Positions 34,637 to 44,131 of a DNA stretch of 64,000 nt are shown here, piece after piece. Origin of the DNA: Tsukamurella paurometabola DSM 20162 (GTDB lineage: Bacteria; Actinomycetota; Actinomycetes; Mycobacteriales; Mycobacteriaceae). The translations under genes and the position numbers were made by a program. Below the pieces are notes generated by a model. It was not told the DNA's origin, did not search any database, and saw nothing but the letters and a program-made list of their open reading frames with translations. The stretch lies in assembly GCF_000092225.1 (NCBI RefSeq), contig NC_014158.1, positions 1,674,001-1,738,000 of the forward strand. The letters run 5' to 3'. Position 1 is the stretch's first letter. Each line of letters starts with the position of its first letter.

Positions 34637-35707
34637 TCAGCCGAGCCGCAGGCCGGTGTCCGAGGAGAACCAGTGGACCTGGTCGGGGAGGACGCCCAGC
34701 CGAATCGACGTTCCCGCCTGCGGTGCCGGCCGGGTGTTGAGGCGCGCGATGATTCGTCCCGTCTCGGGACCCACCAGGTCACCGTGAACGAACTCGTCCG
34801 CGCCGAGATCTTCGACCAGCGTGACGGCGACGGTCGCTCCGTTCTCCTGCGCGACCCACCCCTCCGGTCGCACGCCGACCGTGACCTCTCGAGCGTTGTT
34901 CTTGGCCGCGATCTCGCGCGGCATGGGGATCGCCAGATCACCGACGAACGCAGTCGAGCCCTCGACCCGCGCGCTCAGCAGGCTCATCGCGGGCGAACCG
35001 ATGAACCCGGCGACGAAGGTGTTGATCGGCCGGTCGTACAGCTCGCGCGGCGAGGCGCACTGCTGAAGCAGGCCGTCCTTGAGGATCGCGACGCGGTCAC
35101 CCATGGTCATGGCCTCGACCTGGTCGTGAGTGACGTACACCGTCGTCGTGTTGAGCCGACGCTGCAGTGCCCCGATCTGCGAACGGGTCTGAACCCGCAG
35201 TTTCGCGTCGAGGTTCGACAGGGGCTCGTCCATGAGGAAGACCTGCGGCTCGCGGACGATCGCGCGCCCCATCGCGACACGCTGACGTTGGCCGCCGGAC
35301 AGCGCACCGGGCTTACGGTCGAGATACTCCGTCAGGTCGAGCAGTCGGGCCGCCGCGGCGACGCGCTCGGTGATCTCCGCAGCGGATCGGCGAGCGAGCT
35401 TGAGCGAGAAGCCCATATTGTCGCCGACCGTCATGTGCGGATACAGCGCGTAGTTCTGGAAGACCATCGCCACGTCGCGGTCCTTCGGGGGCACCGCGGT
35501 GACGTCACGATCGCCGATACGGATCGCACCCGAGTCGACCTCCTCGAGTCCCGCCAACATGCGCAGTGACGTCGACTTGCCGCAACCCGAAGGGCCGACG
35601 AGTACGAGGAATTCGCCATCCTCGACGACCAGGTCGAGCTTGTCGACTGCGGGCTTGTCGGTTCCCGAGTAGAAGCGAGATGCCTGATCGAATGTTACTG
35701 AGGCCAT
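34637..35707 (-). CDS. Carbohydrate ABC transporter ATP-binding protein (MsmK/UgpC type)
   Basis: A 356-residue ATPase of the CUT1 sugar importer family. Walker A GPSGCGKST (about 38-46), signature LSGGQRQRVAMGRAI, Walker B VFLMDEPLSNLD and the switch 'VYVTHDQVEAM'. The C-terminal regulatory TOBE-like domain (about 245-356) contains 'NAREVTVGVRPEGW'. Expressed divergently from its presumed partners: two permeases and a binding protein start at 36224. A GAAGGAAG precedes the ATG. Confidence 0.93.
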   Translation of the reverse strand: MASVTFDQASRFYSGTDKPAVDKLDLVVEDGEFLVLVGPSGCGKSTSLRMLAGLEEVDSGAIRIGDRDVTAVPPKDRDVAMVFQNYALYPHMTVGDNMGFSLKLARRSAAEITERVAAAARLLDLTEYLDRKPGALSGGQRQRVAMGRAIVREPQVFLMDEPLSNLDAKLRVQTRSQIGALQRRLNTTTVYVTHDQVEAMTMGDRVAILKDGLLQQCASPRELYDRPINTFVAGFIGSPAMSLLSARVEGSTAFVGDLAIPMPREIAAKNNAREVTVGVRPEGWVAQENGATVAVTLVEDLGADEFVHGDLVGPETGRIIARLNTRPAPQAGTSIRLGVLPDQVHWFSSDTGLRLG

Positions 35708-36223
35708 TGGTCGTCTTCCTTCGTGAGAGCGGTGTGGCGGGAGGAACTATCGGTGGTCGGTGTGGCCGGGATTCGTCGGTCGACGCTGACGAGTCCGTGT
35801 GCGGGACGCGCGGGCAGTGGTAGCGCCGCCGGTCCGAGTGTGATGGGCCTCACAGTAGCATCATTATCGCACTTAATACAACGAAAAGCAACACTTGCGA
35901 ACACGAGATGAGTGTGCAAATGTGTGTCGCACGCCACATTCGGGTCATGTTCGCGCGGTTGCCGGCGAAACAACCAGATGTTTCACAAGACAAATGTTCA
36001 GTGTCGTTCGGTTCGCGCTCCGTGGCGTGCGGCGGACCGTGCCGCAGAGGTCGCGTCCGGAGGCTGTCGTGGATCTGTCCCACCTCGGGTGTTGGTCGGG
36101 CGATCCAACTGTTCCGCCCCCGGACGGCCTCGCGCGTCGCCGCGACCTCCCGATCGCGCGCCGCTATCTCGTTTCGTCGCCCTGGGCCGGCGGAGGGCCC
36201 TTCATCGAACGGAGACACCAGAA
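35708..36223. promoter_or_regulatory. Divergent promoter region of the sugar transporter locus
   Basis: A 516-bp gene-free interval with AT-rich stretches (about 35850-36000) unlike the coding DNA around it. It contains an imperfect 25-bp dyad, TTGCGAACAC...GTGTGCAA (35895-35919), a reasonable operator for a LacI- or GntR-type sugar regulator, although no regulator gene is nearby. No protein-like frame was found; those open across it lack sensible composition. Confidence 0.55.
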
Positions 36224-37135
36224 ATGACAGCAGTGACCAGAAGACCCGAGGGCAGGCGGAGAGCGCGACGTTCCGACGACACCCGGCTCGCTCTGTTGTT
36301 CATCCTCCCCGCGGGGATCGGGCTCGCTGTCTTCATCATCTGGCCCCTCATCCGGGGCATACAGCTCAGCTTCACCAAATACAACATGCTCACGCCCGCG
36401 GAGTTCAACGGGGTCGAGAACTACGTGCGCATGTTCCAGGACCCCGTGTTCTGGCACTCAGTGCGGGTCACGCTCTACTTCGTGGTCCTGAACATCGTGG
36501 TCCAAATGGTTTTCGCCTTGGTCATCGCCGTGCTGATGCACCGCCTGACGCAGTCGTCGTTCGTCCGCGGGATCGTGCTCTCCCCGTACCTGATGGCCAA
36601 CGTGGTCGCCGGCATGCTCTTCCTCTGGATCCTCGACTACCAGATGGGCATCGGCAACCATGTCCTGGAATGGATGGGGCTCGACAAGCTGGCGTTCTTC
36701 AACGATCCCGATCTGGCGATGCCCACCATCGTGCTGGTGAACGTGTGGCGCCACGTCGGTTACACCGCCCTCCTCATTTTCGCCGGGCTGCAAATGATCC
36801 CCGCCACCGTCTATGAAGCGGCGAAGTTGGACGGAGCCAGCGAGACCGCGATGTTCTTCCGCATCACCGTTCCGCTACTGCGCCCGATCCTCGCACTGGT
36901 GCTCATCGTGTCGGTGATCGGTTCGTTCCAGGTGTTCGACACGGTCGCGGTGACGACCGCCGGCGGTCCGGGCAATGCGACACAGGTGCTGCAGTACTAC
37001 ATCTACGACGTGGCCTTCGGCAGGTTCCAGTTCGGCTACGCGTTCGCCATGTCGGTGGCGCTCCTGGTCCTGCTGTCAGTTATCACCTTCGTGCAATACC
37101 GATTGACGCGGGCCGACTCCTCCGACTTGGACTGA
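36224..37135 (+). CDS. Carbohydrate ABC transporter permease (MalF/UgpA type)
   Basis: A 303-residue inner-membrane permease with six helices. The ATG at 36224 puts a short basic N-terminus before the first helix (LALLFILPAGIGLAVFIIWPLI). The cytoplasmic coupling EAA loop reads EAAKLDGASETAMFFRITVPLLRP (in 221-245), which docks on the ATPase. First gene of the plus-strand arm; 13 bp before the second permease. Confidence 0.93.
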   Translation: MTAVTRRPEGRRRARRSDDTRLALLFILPAGIGLAVFIIWPLIRGIQLSFTKYNMLTPAEFNGVENYVRMFQDPVFWHSVRVTLYFVVLNIVVQMVFALVIAVLMHRLTQSSFVRGIVLSPYLMANVVAGMLFLWILDYQMGIGNHVLEWMGLDKLAFFNDPDLAMPTIVLVNVWRHVGYTALLIFAGLQMIPATVYEAAKLDGASETAMFFRITVPLLRPILALVLIVSVIGSFQVFDTVAVTTAGGPGNATQVLQYYIYDVAFGRFQFGYAFAMSVALLVLLSVITFVQYRLTRADSSDLD

Positions 37136-37148
37136 GAGGGAACAGACA

Positions 37149-38084
37149 ATGACGGATACAGCAATCGTCGACGGAGCGCCGTCGGAGAACCGTTCCGAGC
37201 GGGGAGCGGCGAAGGCCCGCATCGGCCGCATCGGTGCATGGATCGTGATGGTGGCGGTGATCCTCGTCAGCGTCCTGCCGATCTATTGGGCGCTGCGCAC
37301 CGCACTGTCGAGCAATGCGGCTCTGTACGCGGGCAATTCGAGTCTGCTCCCAGCGGACTTCACCTGGGACGCGTTCAAGCGGGTGTTCGGTCTGCAGACG
37401 GGGCAGGAGGCGGTCGATGCCGGCGGATCGGGACAGGCGATCAAATTCTGGCAGTACCTGTTCAATTCGGTGGTCGTCGCCACGCTCGTCACCGTGGGGC
37501 AGGTGCTGTTCTCCGCGATGGCGGCGTATGCCTTCGCTCGGCTGCGGTGGAAGTACCGCAACCTGGTCTTCTCGGTCTTCCTCGCCGGCCTGATGGTCCC
37601 GAGCATCTTCACCTACCTGCCCAACTTCGTGCTGATCAAGCAGTTGGGCCTGGTCGATACGCTCCTCGGGATCGCCTTGCCCAACATGCTGATGACGCCG
37701 TTCGCGGTGTTCTTCCTCCGCCAGTTCTTCCTGGGCATCTCGCGCGAGATCGAGGAGGCGGCCACGATGGACGGCGCTTCCAAGGTGACCATCTTCCGGA
37801 AGTTGATCCTGCCGATGTCGGTGGCGCCGATATCGACGCTGGCGATCCTGACGTACATCACCACGTGGAACGACTATCTCTGGCCGCTCATGGTGTCGTA
37901 CACGGACTCGTCCCGTGTGCTCACCGTTGCGCTGGGTGTGTTCAAATCCCAGACCCCGCAGAGCGGTCCGGACTGGTCCGGTCTGATGGCGGCGACCCTG
38001 GTGGCGGCGCTGCCGATGTTGATCCTGTTCGCGGTGTTCGCCAAACGCATCGTGAACTCGATCGGATTCAACGGACTCAAGTGA
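37149..38084 (+). CDS. Carbohydrate ABC transporter permease (MalG/UgpE type)
   Basis: A 311-residue second permease. A hydrophilic N-terminus (1-30) precedes the first helix, then a periplasmic loop of about 50 residues and five more helices. The EAA loop is EEAATMDGASKVTIFRKLILPMS (about 205-225). It forms the heterodimeric channel with the permease upstream. Its stop codon overlaps the next gene's ATG by one base (TGATG at 38082-38086). Confidence 0.93.
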   Translation: MTDTAIVDGAPSENRSERGAAKARIGRIGAWIVMVAVILVSVLPIYWALRTALSSNAALYAGNSSLLPADFTWDAFKRVFGLQTGQEAVDAGGSGQAIKFWQYLFNSVVVATLVTVGQVLFSAMAAYAFARLRWKYRNLVFSVFLAGLMVPSIFTYLPNFVLIKQLGLVDTLLGIALPNMLMTPFAVFFLRQFFLGISREIEEAATMDGASKVTIFRKLILPMSVAPISTLAILTYITTWNDYLWPLMVSYTDSSRVLTVALGVFKSQTPQSGPDWSGLMAATLVAALPMLILFAVFAKRIVNSIGFNGLK

Positions 38085-39475
38085 TGAGTAGGACGATGAA
38101 CAAGACGTTTTCTCGATTCGTGACAGCGGTCGCCGCGGTATCCGTGGTGACCTCCACTGCAGGGTGCGGTTCCGGTGGCACGGCGCCCTCGAACGTGATC
38201 AATTACTGGCTGTGGGATAACAATCAACAACCCGTCTATCAAAAGTGCGCTGACGCTTTCGAAGCGGCGCACCCGGGCCGGAAAGTCGCGATCACCCAGT
38301 ACGGCTGGAGCAGCTACTTCACGAAGCTCGCATCGGGCTTCATCGCCGACACCGGACCGGACGTCTTCACCGATCACGTGTCCAAGCTCGGACAGCACCT
38401 CGACCTCGAGGTGCTCCAGCCCCTGGACGAACTCGCCGCCACCAAGGGGATCAAGGACGAGGACTACCTTCCTCAGCTCGCCGCGCTGTGGAAGGGGCCC
38501 GACGGTCGGCGGTACGGCGTGCCCAAGGACTGGGACACCGTCGCGTACTTCTACAACAAGGACGCCACCGCCGCCGCAGGCGTGACCGACGCCGAGCTCC
38601 AGAGCATGACCTGGAACCCCGACGACGGAGGCACACTCGAGAAGGTCCTCGCCCGGCTCACCGTCGATGAGAAGGGTGTACGGGGTGACCAGCCCGGCTT
38701 CGACAAGACGCGAGTGAAATCGTACGGTCTCGCGGGGACGGATTCGGGCTACGGCGGATTCGGGCAATCGCAGTGGTCGCCGTACACCGGTTCGATCGGG
38801 TGGAACTTCACCGACAAGAATCCCTGGGGCGCGAGGTTCAACTTCGATGACCCCAAGGTCCAGAAGACGATCGACTGGTACTTCGGGTTGGCGAAGAAGG
38901 GGTTCATGGCCCCCTTCGCGGTGGCCGGTAACAACACGTCCGGGATCGGTGCCGACAAGCAGATGAGCGCGGGCAACGCCGCCATGGCGCTCGCCGGATC
39001 CTTCATGATCTCGTCCTACTTCAAGCTCGTCGATCCGCAGGGCAAGCCCCTCCCGATCGGTTTGGCGCCCACGCCCGTCGGGCCGTCCGGGAAACGGGCG
39101 TCGATGTTCAACGGACTCGCGGACGTCGTCTCGAAGCAGTCGAAGAATCCGGAGCTTGCGGGGGAGTGGGTGGCGTTCTTGGGAAGTGACGCGTGCCAGG
39201 ACATCGTCGGGGACTCCGGTGCGGTTTTCCCCGCCCGGCCCAACGGTATGACCATCGCGAAGCAGCGCCAGGCGGCGGCCGGTGTGGACATCACCCCGTT
39301 CACGATGCATGTGGACGACGGCACGACATTCACGATTCCGGTGACCACCGATGCCGCCGACATCGTCCCGCTCATGCAGTCTGCGTTCGACCCGATCTAT
39401 CTGGGATCGGCGTCGGGATCGTCGCTGTCCACGCTGAATCGGCAGATGAACAGGCTGCTCGAGAGCAACAGCTGA
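38084..39475 (+). CDS. Carbohydrate ABC transporter substrate-binding lipoprotein
   Basis: A 463-residue extracellular solute-binding protein (family 1). The signal peptide MSRTMNKTFSRFVTAVAAVS... ends in a lipobox STAGC. The mature protein begins 'NVINYWLWDNNQQPVYQKCADAFEA', a classical sugar-binding opening, and contains 'AADTGPDVFTDHVSKLGQ'-like and 'YGVPKDWDTVAYFYNKD' segments. Start ATG 38084 or 38096. It determines the specificity of the importer; the sugar cannot be named. The dehydrogenase in the divergent arm suggests a polyol, inositol or deoxysugar. Confidence 0.9.
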   Translation: MSRTMNKTFSRFVTAVAAVSVVTSTAGCGSGGTAPSNVINYWLWDNNQQPVYQKCADAFEAAHPGRKVAITQYGWSSYFTKLASGFIADTGPDVFTDHVSKLGQHLDLEVLQPLDELAATKGIKDEDYLPQLAALWKGPDGRRYGVPKDWDTVAYFYNKDATAAAGVTDAELQSMTWNPDDGGTLEKVLARLTVDEKGVRGDQPGFDKTRVKSYGLAGTDSGYGGFGQSQWSPYTGSIGWNFTDKNPWGARFNFDDPKVQKTIDWYFGLAKKGFMAPFAVAGNNTSGIGADKQMSAGNAAMALAGSFMISSYFKLVDPQGKPLPIGLAPTPVGPSGKRASMFNGLADVVSKQSKNPELAGEWVAFLGSDACQDIVGDSGAVFPARPNGMTIAKQRQAAAGVDITPFTMHVDDGTTFTIPVTTDAADIVPLMQSAFDPIYLGSASGSSLSTLNRQMNRLLESNS

Positions 39476-39601
39476 CACGCGAATTCCGCCGAGGGCGGGT
39501 CGGGCGCAATCATGGCCACGGTCGTGGTCGACGGTCTCCCGGCCCGCCTCGTCGTCGCTCACGGATCGCCCGTCCGACGACCGAAGCACCGAGGAGAAGT
39601 A

Positions 39602-40870
39602 GTGACCGCCCCCGATATCAGACTGCGGTTCATGTCCCCTGGGCTCCTGCTCTTGCCCTGGGACCGTCCGCTCGCGCAGTGGAGTGTGCCCGACGTGCCG
39701 CTGCGCGACATCGCGGTCGGTGTGAGCCGGAACCTCGTGAAGTTCGTCGAGACCGATGGTGATGTGTGGGCGGTGAAACAGCTGTCGGTCGAGTCGGCGG
39801 AGCGCGAGTACCGAGTTCTGCGGCGCCTGCAGGAGTTGGAGCTCCCCGCCGTGCGGCCGGCGGGAGTGGTCAGGCAGGCGGGCGGCAGGGCGCTGCTGGT
39901 GACGCGGTACCTGTCCGGATCGTGGCAGTACCGCAGGCTCTTCATGCGGTTGCCGCTGGACGAACCGAAGCATCGAGCGCGGCTGTTGGACGCGATGGCG
40001 AGTCTCATGGTCGAGCTGCACCGACACGGAATCTTCTGGGGCGATTGCTCACTCGCCAATACGCTGTTCTGCCGCGACGGCCAAGTCCTGCAAGCGCAGC
40101 TCGTCGACGCGGAGACGAGCGAGATCCATGCCGCGCTCAGCGACGGCCAGCGCGGATACGACCTCGACATCCTCGTCGAGAACGTCGCCGCCGGCTTCTT
40201 CGACATCTGCGAACGCCTCGGGCAATCGGAGATGGCGGACGGCCTGATCGCCGAAGCGCGTGGGATCCGGCGCAGATACGAACGGCTCTGGGCGATCCTG
40301 CACGACGAGCCCGTCGTGGGCTACTCCGATCGGTTCCACATCGACGGGAAGATCCGCCAGCTCAACGACTTGGGGTTCGCGGTGGAGGAGCTGACGCTCA
40401 ACCCCGTTGAGGGCTCGGCCGACGACCTGCGGGTGCGCGTCGCGGTCGGCGATCGGAGATTGCACTCCAATCGTCTGCTGAGGCTCACGGGTTTGGAGGC
40501 CGGAGAAGGCCAGGCGCGCATCCTGATCGGTGACATCCAGGGATACCAGGCCCAGCTGTGCATGGAATTCGGGCAGGACGTGGACGAGTCGACAGCCGCG
40601 CGATTGTGGATGACCGAGGTGGCGATGCGTGGCATGCACGTGGCGCACGAGGCGGTCGGTGGTCGCGGCTCGGCTGTGCAGGCCTACTGCGATCTGTTGG
40701 AGATCAGGTGGCTGCTCAGCGAGCGTGCCGGCCGGGATGTCGGAACGGATGTCGCCCTGGCGGCGCTCTCCCGCGAGGGTGCGCCGGAGGGGTCCGCGGC
40801 GCGGCTCGCCGTCATCGAGACCCCGACCAGTCCGCTGCCGATCGTCGAGATCGATACCGACGGCGCGTGA
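39602..40870 (+). CDS. DUF4032 protein with lipopolysaccharide-kinase-like domain
   Basis: A 422-residue protein starting at GTG 39602 behind GAGGAG. The N-terminal two-thirds look like an atypical protein/sugar kinase fold: 'VWAVKQLSVESAEREYRVLRRLQ' supplies a Lys and Glu pair, and 'LHRHGIFWGDCSLANTLF' (about 137-154) the catalytic-loop His-x-Asp-Asn, followed by 'QLVDAETSEIH' as the Asp motif. The C-terminal part (about 220-390) matches my memory of DUF4032. It may phosphorylate the imported sugar or regulate the transporter, but this is inference. It lies 126 bp after the binding-protein gene, on the same strand. Confidence 0.75.
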   Translation: MTAPDIRLRFMSPGLLLLPWDRPLAQWSVPDVPLRDIAVGVSRNLVKFVETDGDVWAVKQLSVESAEREYRVLRRLQELELPAVRPAGVVRQAGGRALLVTRYLSGSWQYRRLFMRLPLDEPKHRARLLDAMASLMVELHRHGIFWGDCSLANTLFCRDGQVLQAQLVDAETSEIHAALSDGQRGYDLDILVENVAAGFFDICERLGQSEMADGLIAEARGIRRRYERLWAILHDEPVVGYSDRFHIDGKIRQLNDLGFAVEELTLNPVEGSADDLRVRVAVGDRRLHSNRLLRLTGLEAGEGQARILIGDIQGYQAQLCMEFGQDVDESTAARLWMTEVAMRGMHVAHEAVGGRGSAVQAYCDLLEIRWLLSERAGRDVGTDVALAALSREGAPEGSAARLAVIETPTSPLPIVEIDTDGA

Positions 40871-41062
40871 TCGATTCCGGACGGTCCGCCCGGCGGGACC
40901 CGATAACGCGCGGATAGGCACTGCCACGCTTCCGAATGAACCGCCGGCGGCGGTGCACGGGTTGGCGGTGCTTCGTCCCCAGTTTGGGTATGAAACGTTC
41001 ATTTCTCCACAGGTGGCGTTCGCGGGGCGCGGAGCGTCCGGAGCCCGGCGCAGGATCGCCGC

Positions 41063-41431
41063 ATGGGCAACAACGAGGTGGGTCGCGCCGGCGAAGACCT
41101 GGTGTGCGAGTACCTGACCGGCCGGGGATGGCGAGTACTGGACCGGAACTGGCGGTTCTCGGGTAGCGGCCTGCGCGGCGAGCTCGACGTGATCGCCCAG
41201 AGCGCGGACGGAGTGCTCGCGGTGGTGGAGGTGAAGACCCGCTCGGGCACCGCATACGGCAGTGGATTCGAGGCGGTCACGCCGCGGAAGGTCGCGCAGT
41301 TGCGGGCGCTCACCGCGCGTTGGCTGGCGGAGAGCGAGAACGCCTACCGGCGGGTGCGGATCGACGTGGCGTCGGTGTTCACCCCGCCCGGTGGCCCGGT
41401 GACGCTGGAATACCGGGTGGGGGTCGCCTGA
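41063..41431 (+). CDS. YraN family endonuclease-like protein (UPF0102)
   Basis: A 122-residue protein with the UPF0102 nuclease-like fold: 'NEVGRAGEDLVCEYLTGRGWRVLDRNWR', 'GELDVIAQSADGVLAVVEVKTRSG' carrying the Asp and Glu-x-Lys of the PD-(D/E)xK pattern, and 'VTPRKVAQLRALTARWL'. It is found with comM-like and dprA genes across actinobacteria. One-base overlap with the next ATG (TGATG). Confidence 0.92.
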   Translation: MGNNEVGRAGEDLVCEYLTGRGWRVLDRNWRFSGSGLRGELDVIAQSADGVLAVVEVKTRSGTAYGSGFEAVTPRKVAQLRALTARWLAESENAYRRVRIDVASVFTPPGGPVTLEYRVGVA

Positions 41432-42951
41432 TGTCAGCGCTGAGCAAGGTGCACTCGGTGGCGATCACCGGGATCGACGGTGCGGTGGTCGAGATCGAAG
41501 GCTGCATCGGAGGTGGCCTGCCGGCGGTGCACCTGGTGGGCCTGCCCGACACGGTGCTTCAGGAATCTCGCGACCGGGTGCGTGCGGCGATCGTCAACAT
41601 CGGGCTGAAGTTCCCTGATACCCGTGTCACACTGGCACTCTCGCCCGCCACGCTGCCGAAGGTGGGATCGGTGTACGATCTGCCGCTCGCGATCGCGATC
41701 CTGCGTGCCGCAGAGCGGGTTCCGGAATCACTGCTCATCGGAAGCGTCCTACTCGGGGAGCTGGCACTCGACGGACGGGTGCGTCCGGTGCGGGGTGTGC
41801 TGCCCGCGGTTCTCACAGCGAGGGAAGCAGGATTCACCCGCGCTGTAGTGCCGCTCGGCAACCTGGACGAGGCCGGGCTGGTCGACGGGATCGAGGTGCT
41901 CGGCGCACTCCATCTCGCGGACGTGGTGGCCTGGCTCGCCGGTGAGGGCGTGCTGGTCGCGCCTTCGGACGCGCTCCCCGCGCAGGAGAGACCGGCATAC
42001 CCGGACCTCGCGGATGTGGTCGGGCAGCCCGAGGCGAAATTCGCGCTGGAGGTGGCGGCCGCGGGCGCACACCACGTGATGATGACCGGGCCGCCGGGGA
42101 TCGGAAAGACGATGCTGGCCTCACGGTTGCCGGGAATACTGCCGCCACTGGGTCCGCGAGAGGCGCTGGAGGTCAGTGCGATCCACTCGATCGCCGGGAA
42201 CCTGCGCGCCGACTGCCCGCTGATCACCGTGCCGCCCTTCGTGGCACCGCACCAGACCTCGTCGGTGAGCGCACTGGTGGGCGGCGGCAGTGGGCTCGCC
42301 AAGCCGGGTGCGGTGTCGCTCGCCCATCGCGGTGTGCTGTTCCTCGACGAATGCGCCGAGATGGGCCCGAAATCGTTGGAGGCGCTGCGCACCCCGCTCG
42401 AGGAGGGGCAGATCCGACTGGCCCGGCGCGACGGGGTGGTGAAGTACCCGTCGCGATTCCAACTGGTGCTGGCGGCGAATCCCTGCCCCTGCTCGCCCGC
42501 GCGGGACAGTGATTGCACCTGTACGGCCACGGTGCGCCGACGCTACCTCGGACGCCTGTCCGGGCCGCTGCTCGACCGCGTCGATCTGTGGGTACGCATG
42601 GAGCCGCCCGGCACCGGTGCACTGCACCAGGACGACGAGGCGGGCGAGTCGAGCGAGGTGATCCGGGCCCGGGTGCGTGCGGCGCGTGAGGCGGCCGCCG
42701 AACGCTGGTCCGCCGAGGGGTGGCTGACCAACTCCGAAGTCCCCGGGGTGGTGTTGCGGCGCCGCTTCCGGCTCTCCCGTGCCGCGTTGCGACCGCTCGA
42801 GAGCTCGCTGCGCGAGGGGCGCACCACCGCACGCGGCGCGGACCGCTGTCTGCGCGTCGCGTGGTCGCTCGCCGATCTGCGGGGCCTGACGATGCCGGGG
42901 GAGGCCGAGGTTGCCGGCGCGCTCGGTTTCCGGGATCGGGACCGGCGATGA
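41431..42951 (+). CDS. YifB/ComM family Mg-chelatase-like AAA ATPase
   Basis: A 506-residue AAA+ ATPase related to ComM, the branch-migration helicase used in natural transformation. The N-terminal Lon-substrate-like domain starts 'HSVAITGIDGAVVEIEGCIGGGLPAVHLVGLPD'. The ATPase has Walker A GPPGIGKTM (about 216-224), Walker B 'GVLFLDECAEM', a zinc-type cysteine cluster 'NPCPCSPARDSDCTC' and the C-terminal sensor 'RLSRAALRPLES'. Overlaps dprA by 4 bp (ATGA at 42948-42951). Confidence 0.93.
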   Translation: MSALSKVHSVAITGIDGAVVEIEGCIGGGLPAVHLVGLPDTVLQESRDRVRAAIVNIGLKFPDTRVTLALSPATLPKVGSVYDLPLAIAILRAAERVPESLLIGSVLLGELALDGRVRPVRGVLPAVLTAREAGFTRAVVPLGNLDEAGLVDGIEVLGALHLADVVAWLAGEGVLVAPSDALPAQERPAYPDLADVVGQPEAKFALEVAAAGAHHVMMTGPPGIGKTMLASRLPGILPPLGPREALEVSAIHSIAGNLRADCPLITVPPFVAPHQTSSVSALVGGGSGLAKPGAVSLAHRGVLFLDECAEMGPKSLEALRTPLEEGQIRLARRDGVVKYPSRFQLVLAANPCPCSPARDSDCTCTATVRRRYLGRLSGPLLDRVDLWVRMEPPGTGALHQDDEAGESSEVIRARVRAAREAAAERWSAEGWLTNSEVPGVVLRRRFRLSRAALRPLESSLREGRTTARGADRCLRVAWSLADLRGLTMPGEAEVAGALGFRDRDRR

Positions 42952-44114
42952 CCGGCGCCCGAACGCGACGTGCCTGGGCATACCTGAGCCGGGTGGCGGA
43001 GCCGCCGTGCGCGCCACTGATCGCACTGATCGACGCGGTGGGACCGGACGCCGCTGCGGAGGCGGTGCGACGCAGGGAGTTCCCCGCCGGATTCGAGGAT
43101 GTCGCCGAGGCCACCGCCGCGCGCGCTGATCGCGACCGCGCCGAGGCGGATCTCGACCACATCGAGCACCTGGGCGGCCGCCTGCTGACCCCGGACGACG
43201 GGGAATGGCCGGAGTACCGCCTTGCCGTGCTGGCGGCGCGCCCCCGGACGCCGGCGCAGGTCCATGAGGATCAGTGGCGCGAACTGCGGCCGATCGCCCT
43301 CTGGATGGTCGGCGGCGGCCACCTCGACGATCTGCTCGATCGATCGGTGGCGATGGTGGGTACGCGGGCGCCGTCGGGCTACGGGGAGCGGGTGGCCGAT
43401 CACTTCGCGGGCGATCTCGCCGCGGAGGGGTTCACCGTGGTTTCGGGCGGCGCCTACGGCATCGACGGCGTGGCCCACCGCGCTGCGCTCGCGGCGGGCG
43501 GACCGACGGTGGCGTTCGTCGCGGGCGGCCTGGACCGTCCCTATCCCGCGGGGCACGCCGGCCTGTTCCGCAGGATCGCTGAGGACGGCGCCGTGATCTC
43601 GGAGTATCCACCGGGCACCGTTCCCGCGAAGCACCGCTTCCTGCAACGCAATCGGATGGTGGGTACGGTGACCGGCGGGGTGGTGGTGATCGAGGCGGGA
43701 CTGCGCTCGGGAACACGCAATACCGCCACCTGGGCCGGGCACCGGGACGTCCCGGTGTGCGCAGTGCCGGGACCGGTGACGGTGGCCACTTCGGTCACCT
43801 GTCACCAACTGATCCGGGACGGCGCGCGGCTGGTCACCCGGCCCGCCGAGGTGATCGAGGAGGTCGGCCGGATCGGCGAGCTGGCGCCTGAGCGGGAGGT
43901 GCCCGTGCATCGCACCGACGGTCTCGCCGCCGGTGAGTTGCGGGTCTACGATGCGCTGCCGGCGCGATCGGGTCTACCGGTGTCCGAGATCGCCTCCGTG
44001 GCCGGCCTACCCGCTCGCGCGGTCCTCGGGCACCTGGCGATGCTCGATGCCAGGGGCTTGGTCACCAAGGACGGGGCACTGTGGCGCTTGCGCTCACCGA
44101 CGGAGGACCGCTGA
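42948..44114 (+). CDS. dprA: DNA-processing protein DprA
   Basis: A 388-residue DprA, which loads RecA on incoming single strands. The Rossmann core (about 105-310) shows 'LDRSVAMVGTRAPSGYGERVADHFAGDLAAEGF', 'VVSGGAYGIDGVAHRAALAAGG', 'GLDRPYPAGHAGLFRRI' and 'FLQRNRMV', the standard motifs. A C-terminal winged-helix (about 325-385) ends the protein. Last gene of the yraN-yifB-dprA operon, convergent with the small gene at 44132. Confidence 0.95.
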   Translation: MTGARTRRAWAYLSRVAEPPCAPLIALIDAVGPDAAAEAVRRREFPAGFEDVAEATAARADRDRAEADLDHIEHLGGRLLTPDDGEWPEYRLAVLAARPRTPAQVHEDQWRELRPIALWMVGGGHLDDLLDRSVAMVGTRAPSGYGERVADHFAGDLAAEGFTVVSGGAYGIDGVAHRAALAAGGPTVAFVAGGLDRPYPAGHAGLFRRIAEDGAVISEYPPGTVPAKHRFLQRNRMVGTVTGGVVVIEAGLRSGTRNTATWAGHRDVPVCAVPGPVTVATSVTCHQLIRDGARLVTRPAEVIEEVGRIGELAPEREVPVHRTDGLAAGELRVYDALPARSGLPVSEIASVAGLPARAVLGHLAMLDARGLVTKDGALWRLRSPTEDR

Positions 44115-44131
44115 CACCGCATGCGCTCCGA

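Noticed and set aside
37238-38083. N-terminal extension of the sugar-binding protein into the second permease gene
   Set aside because: The signal peptide and lipobox place the start at 38084; the upstream part is the permease read in another frame.
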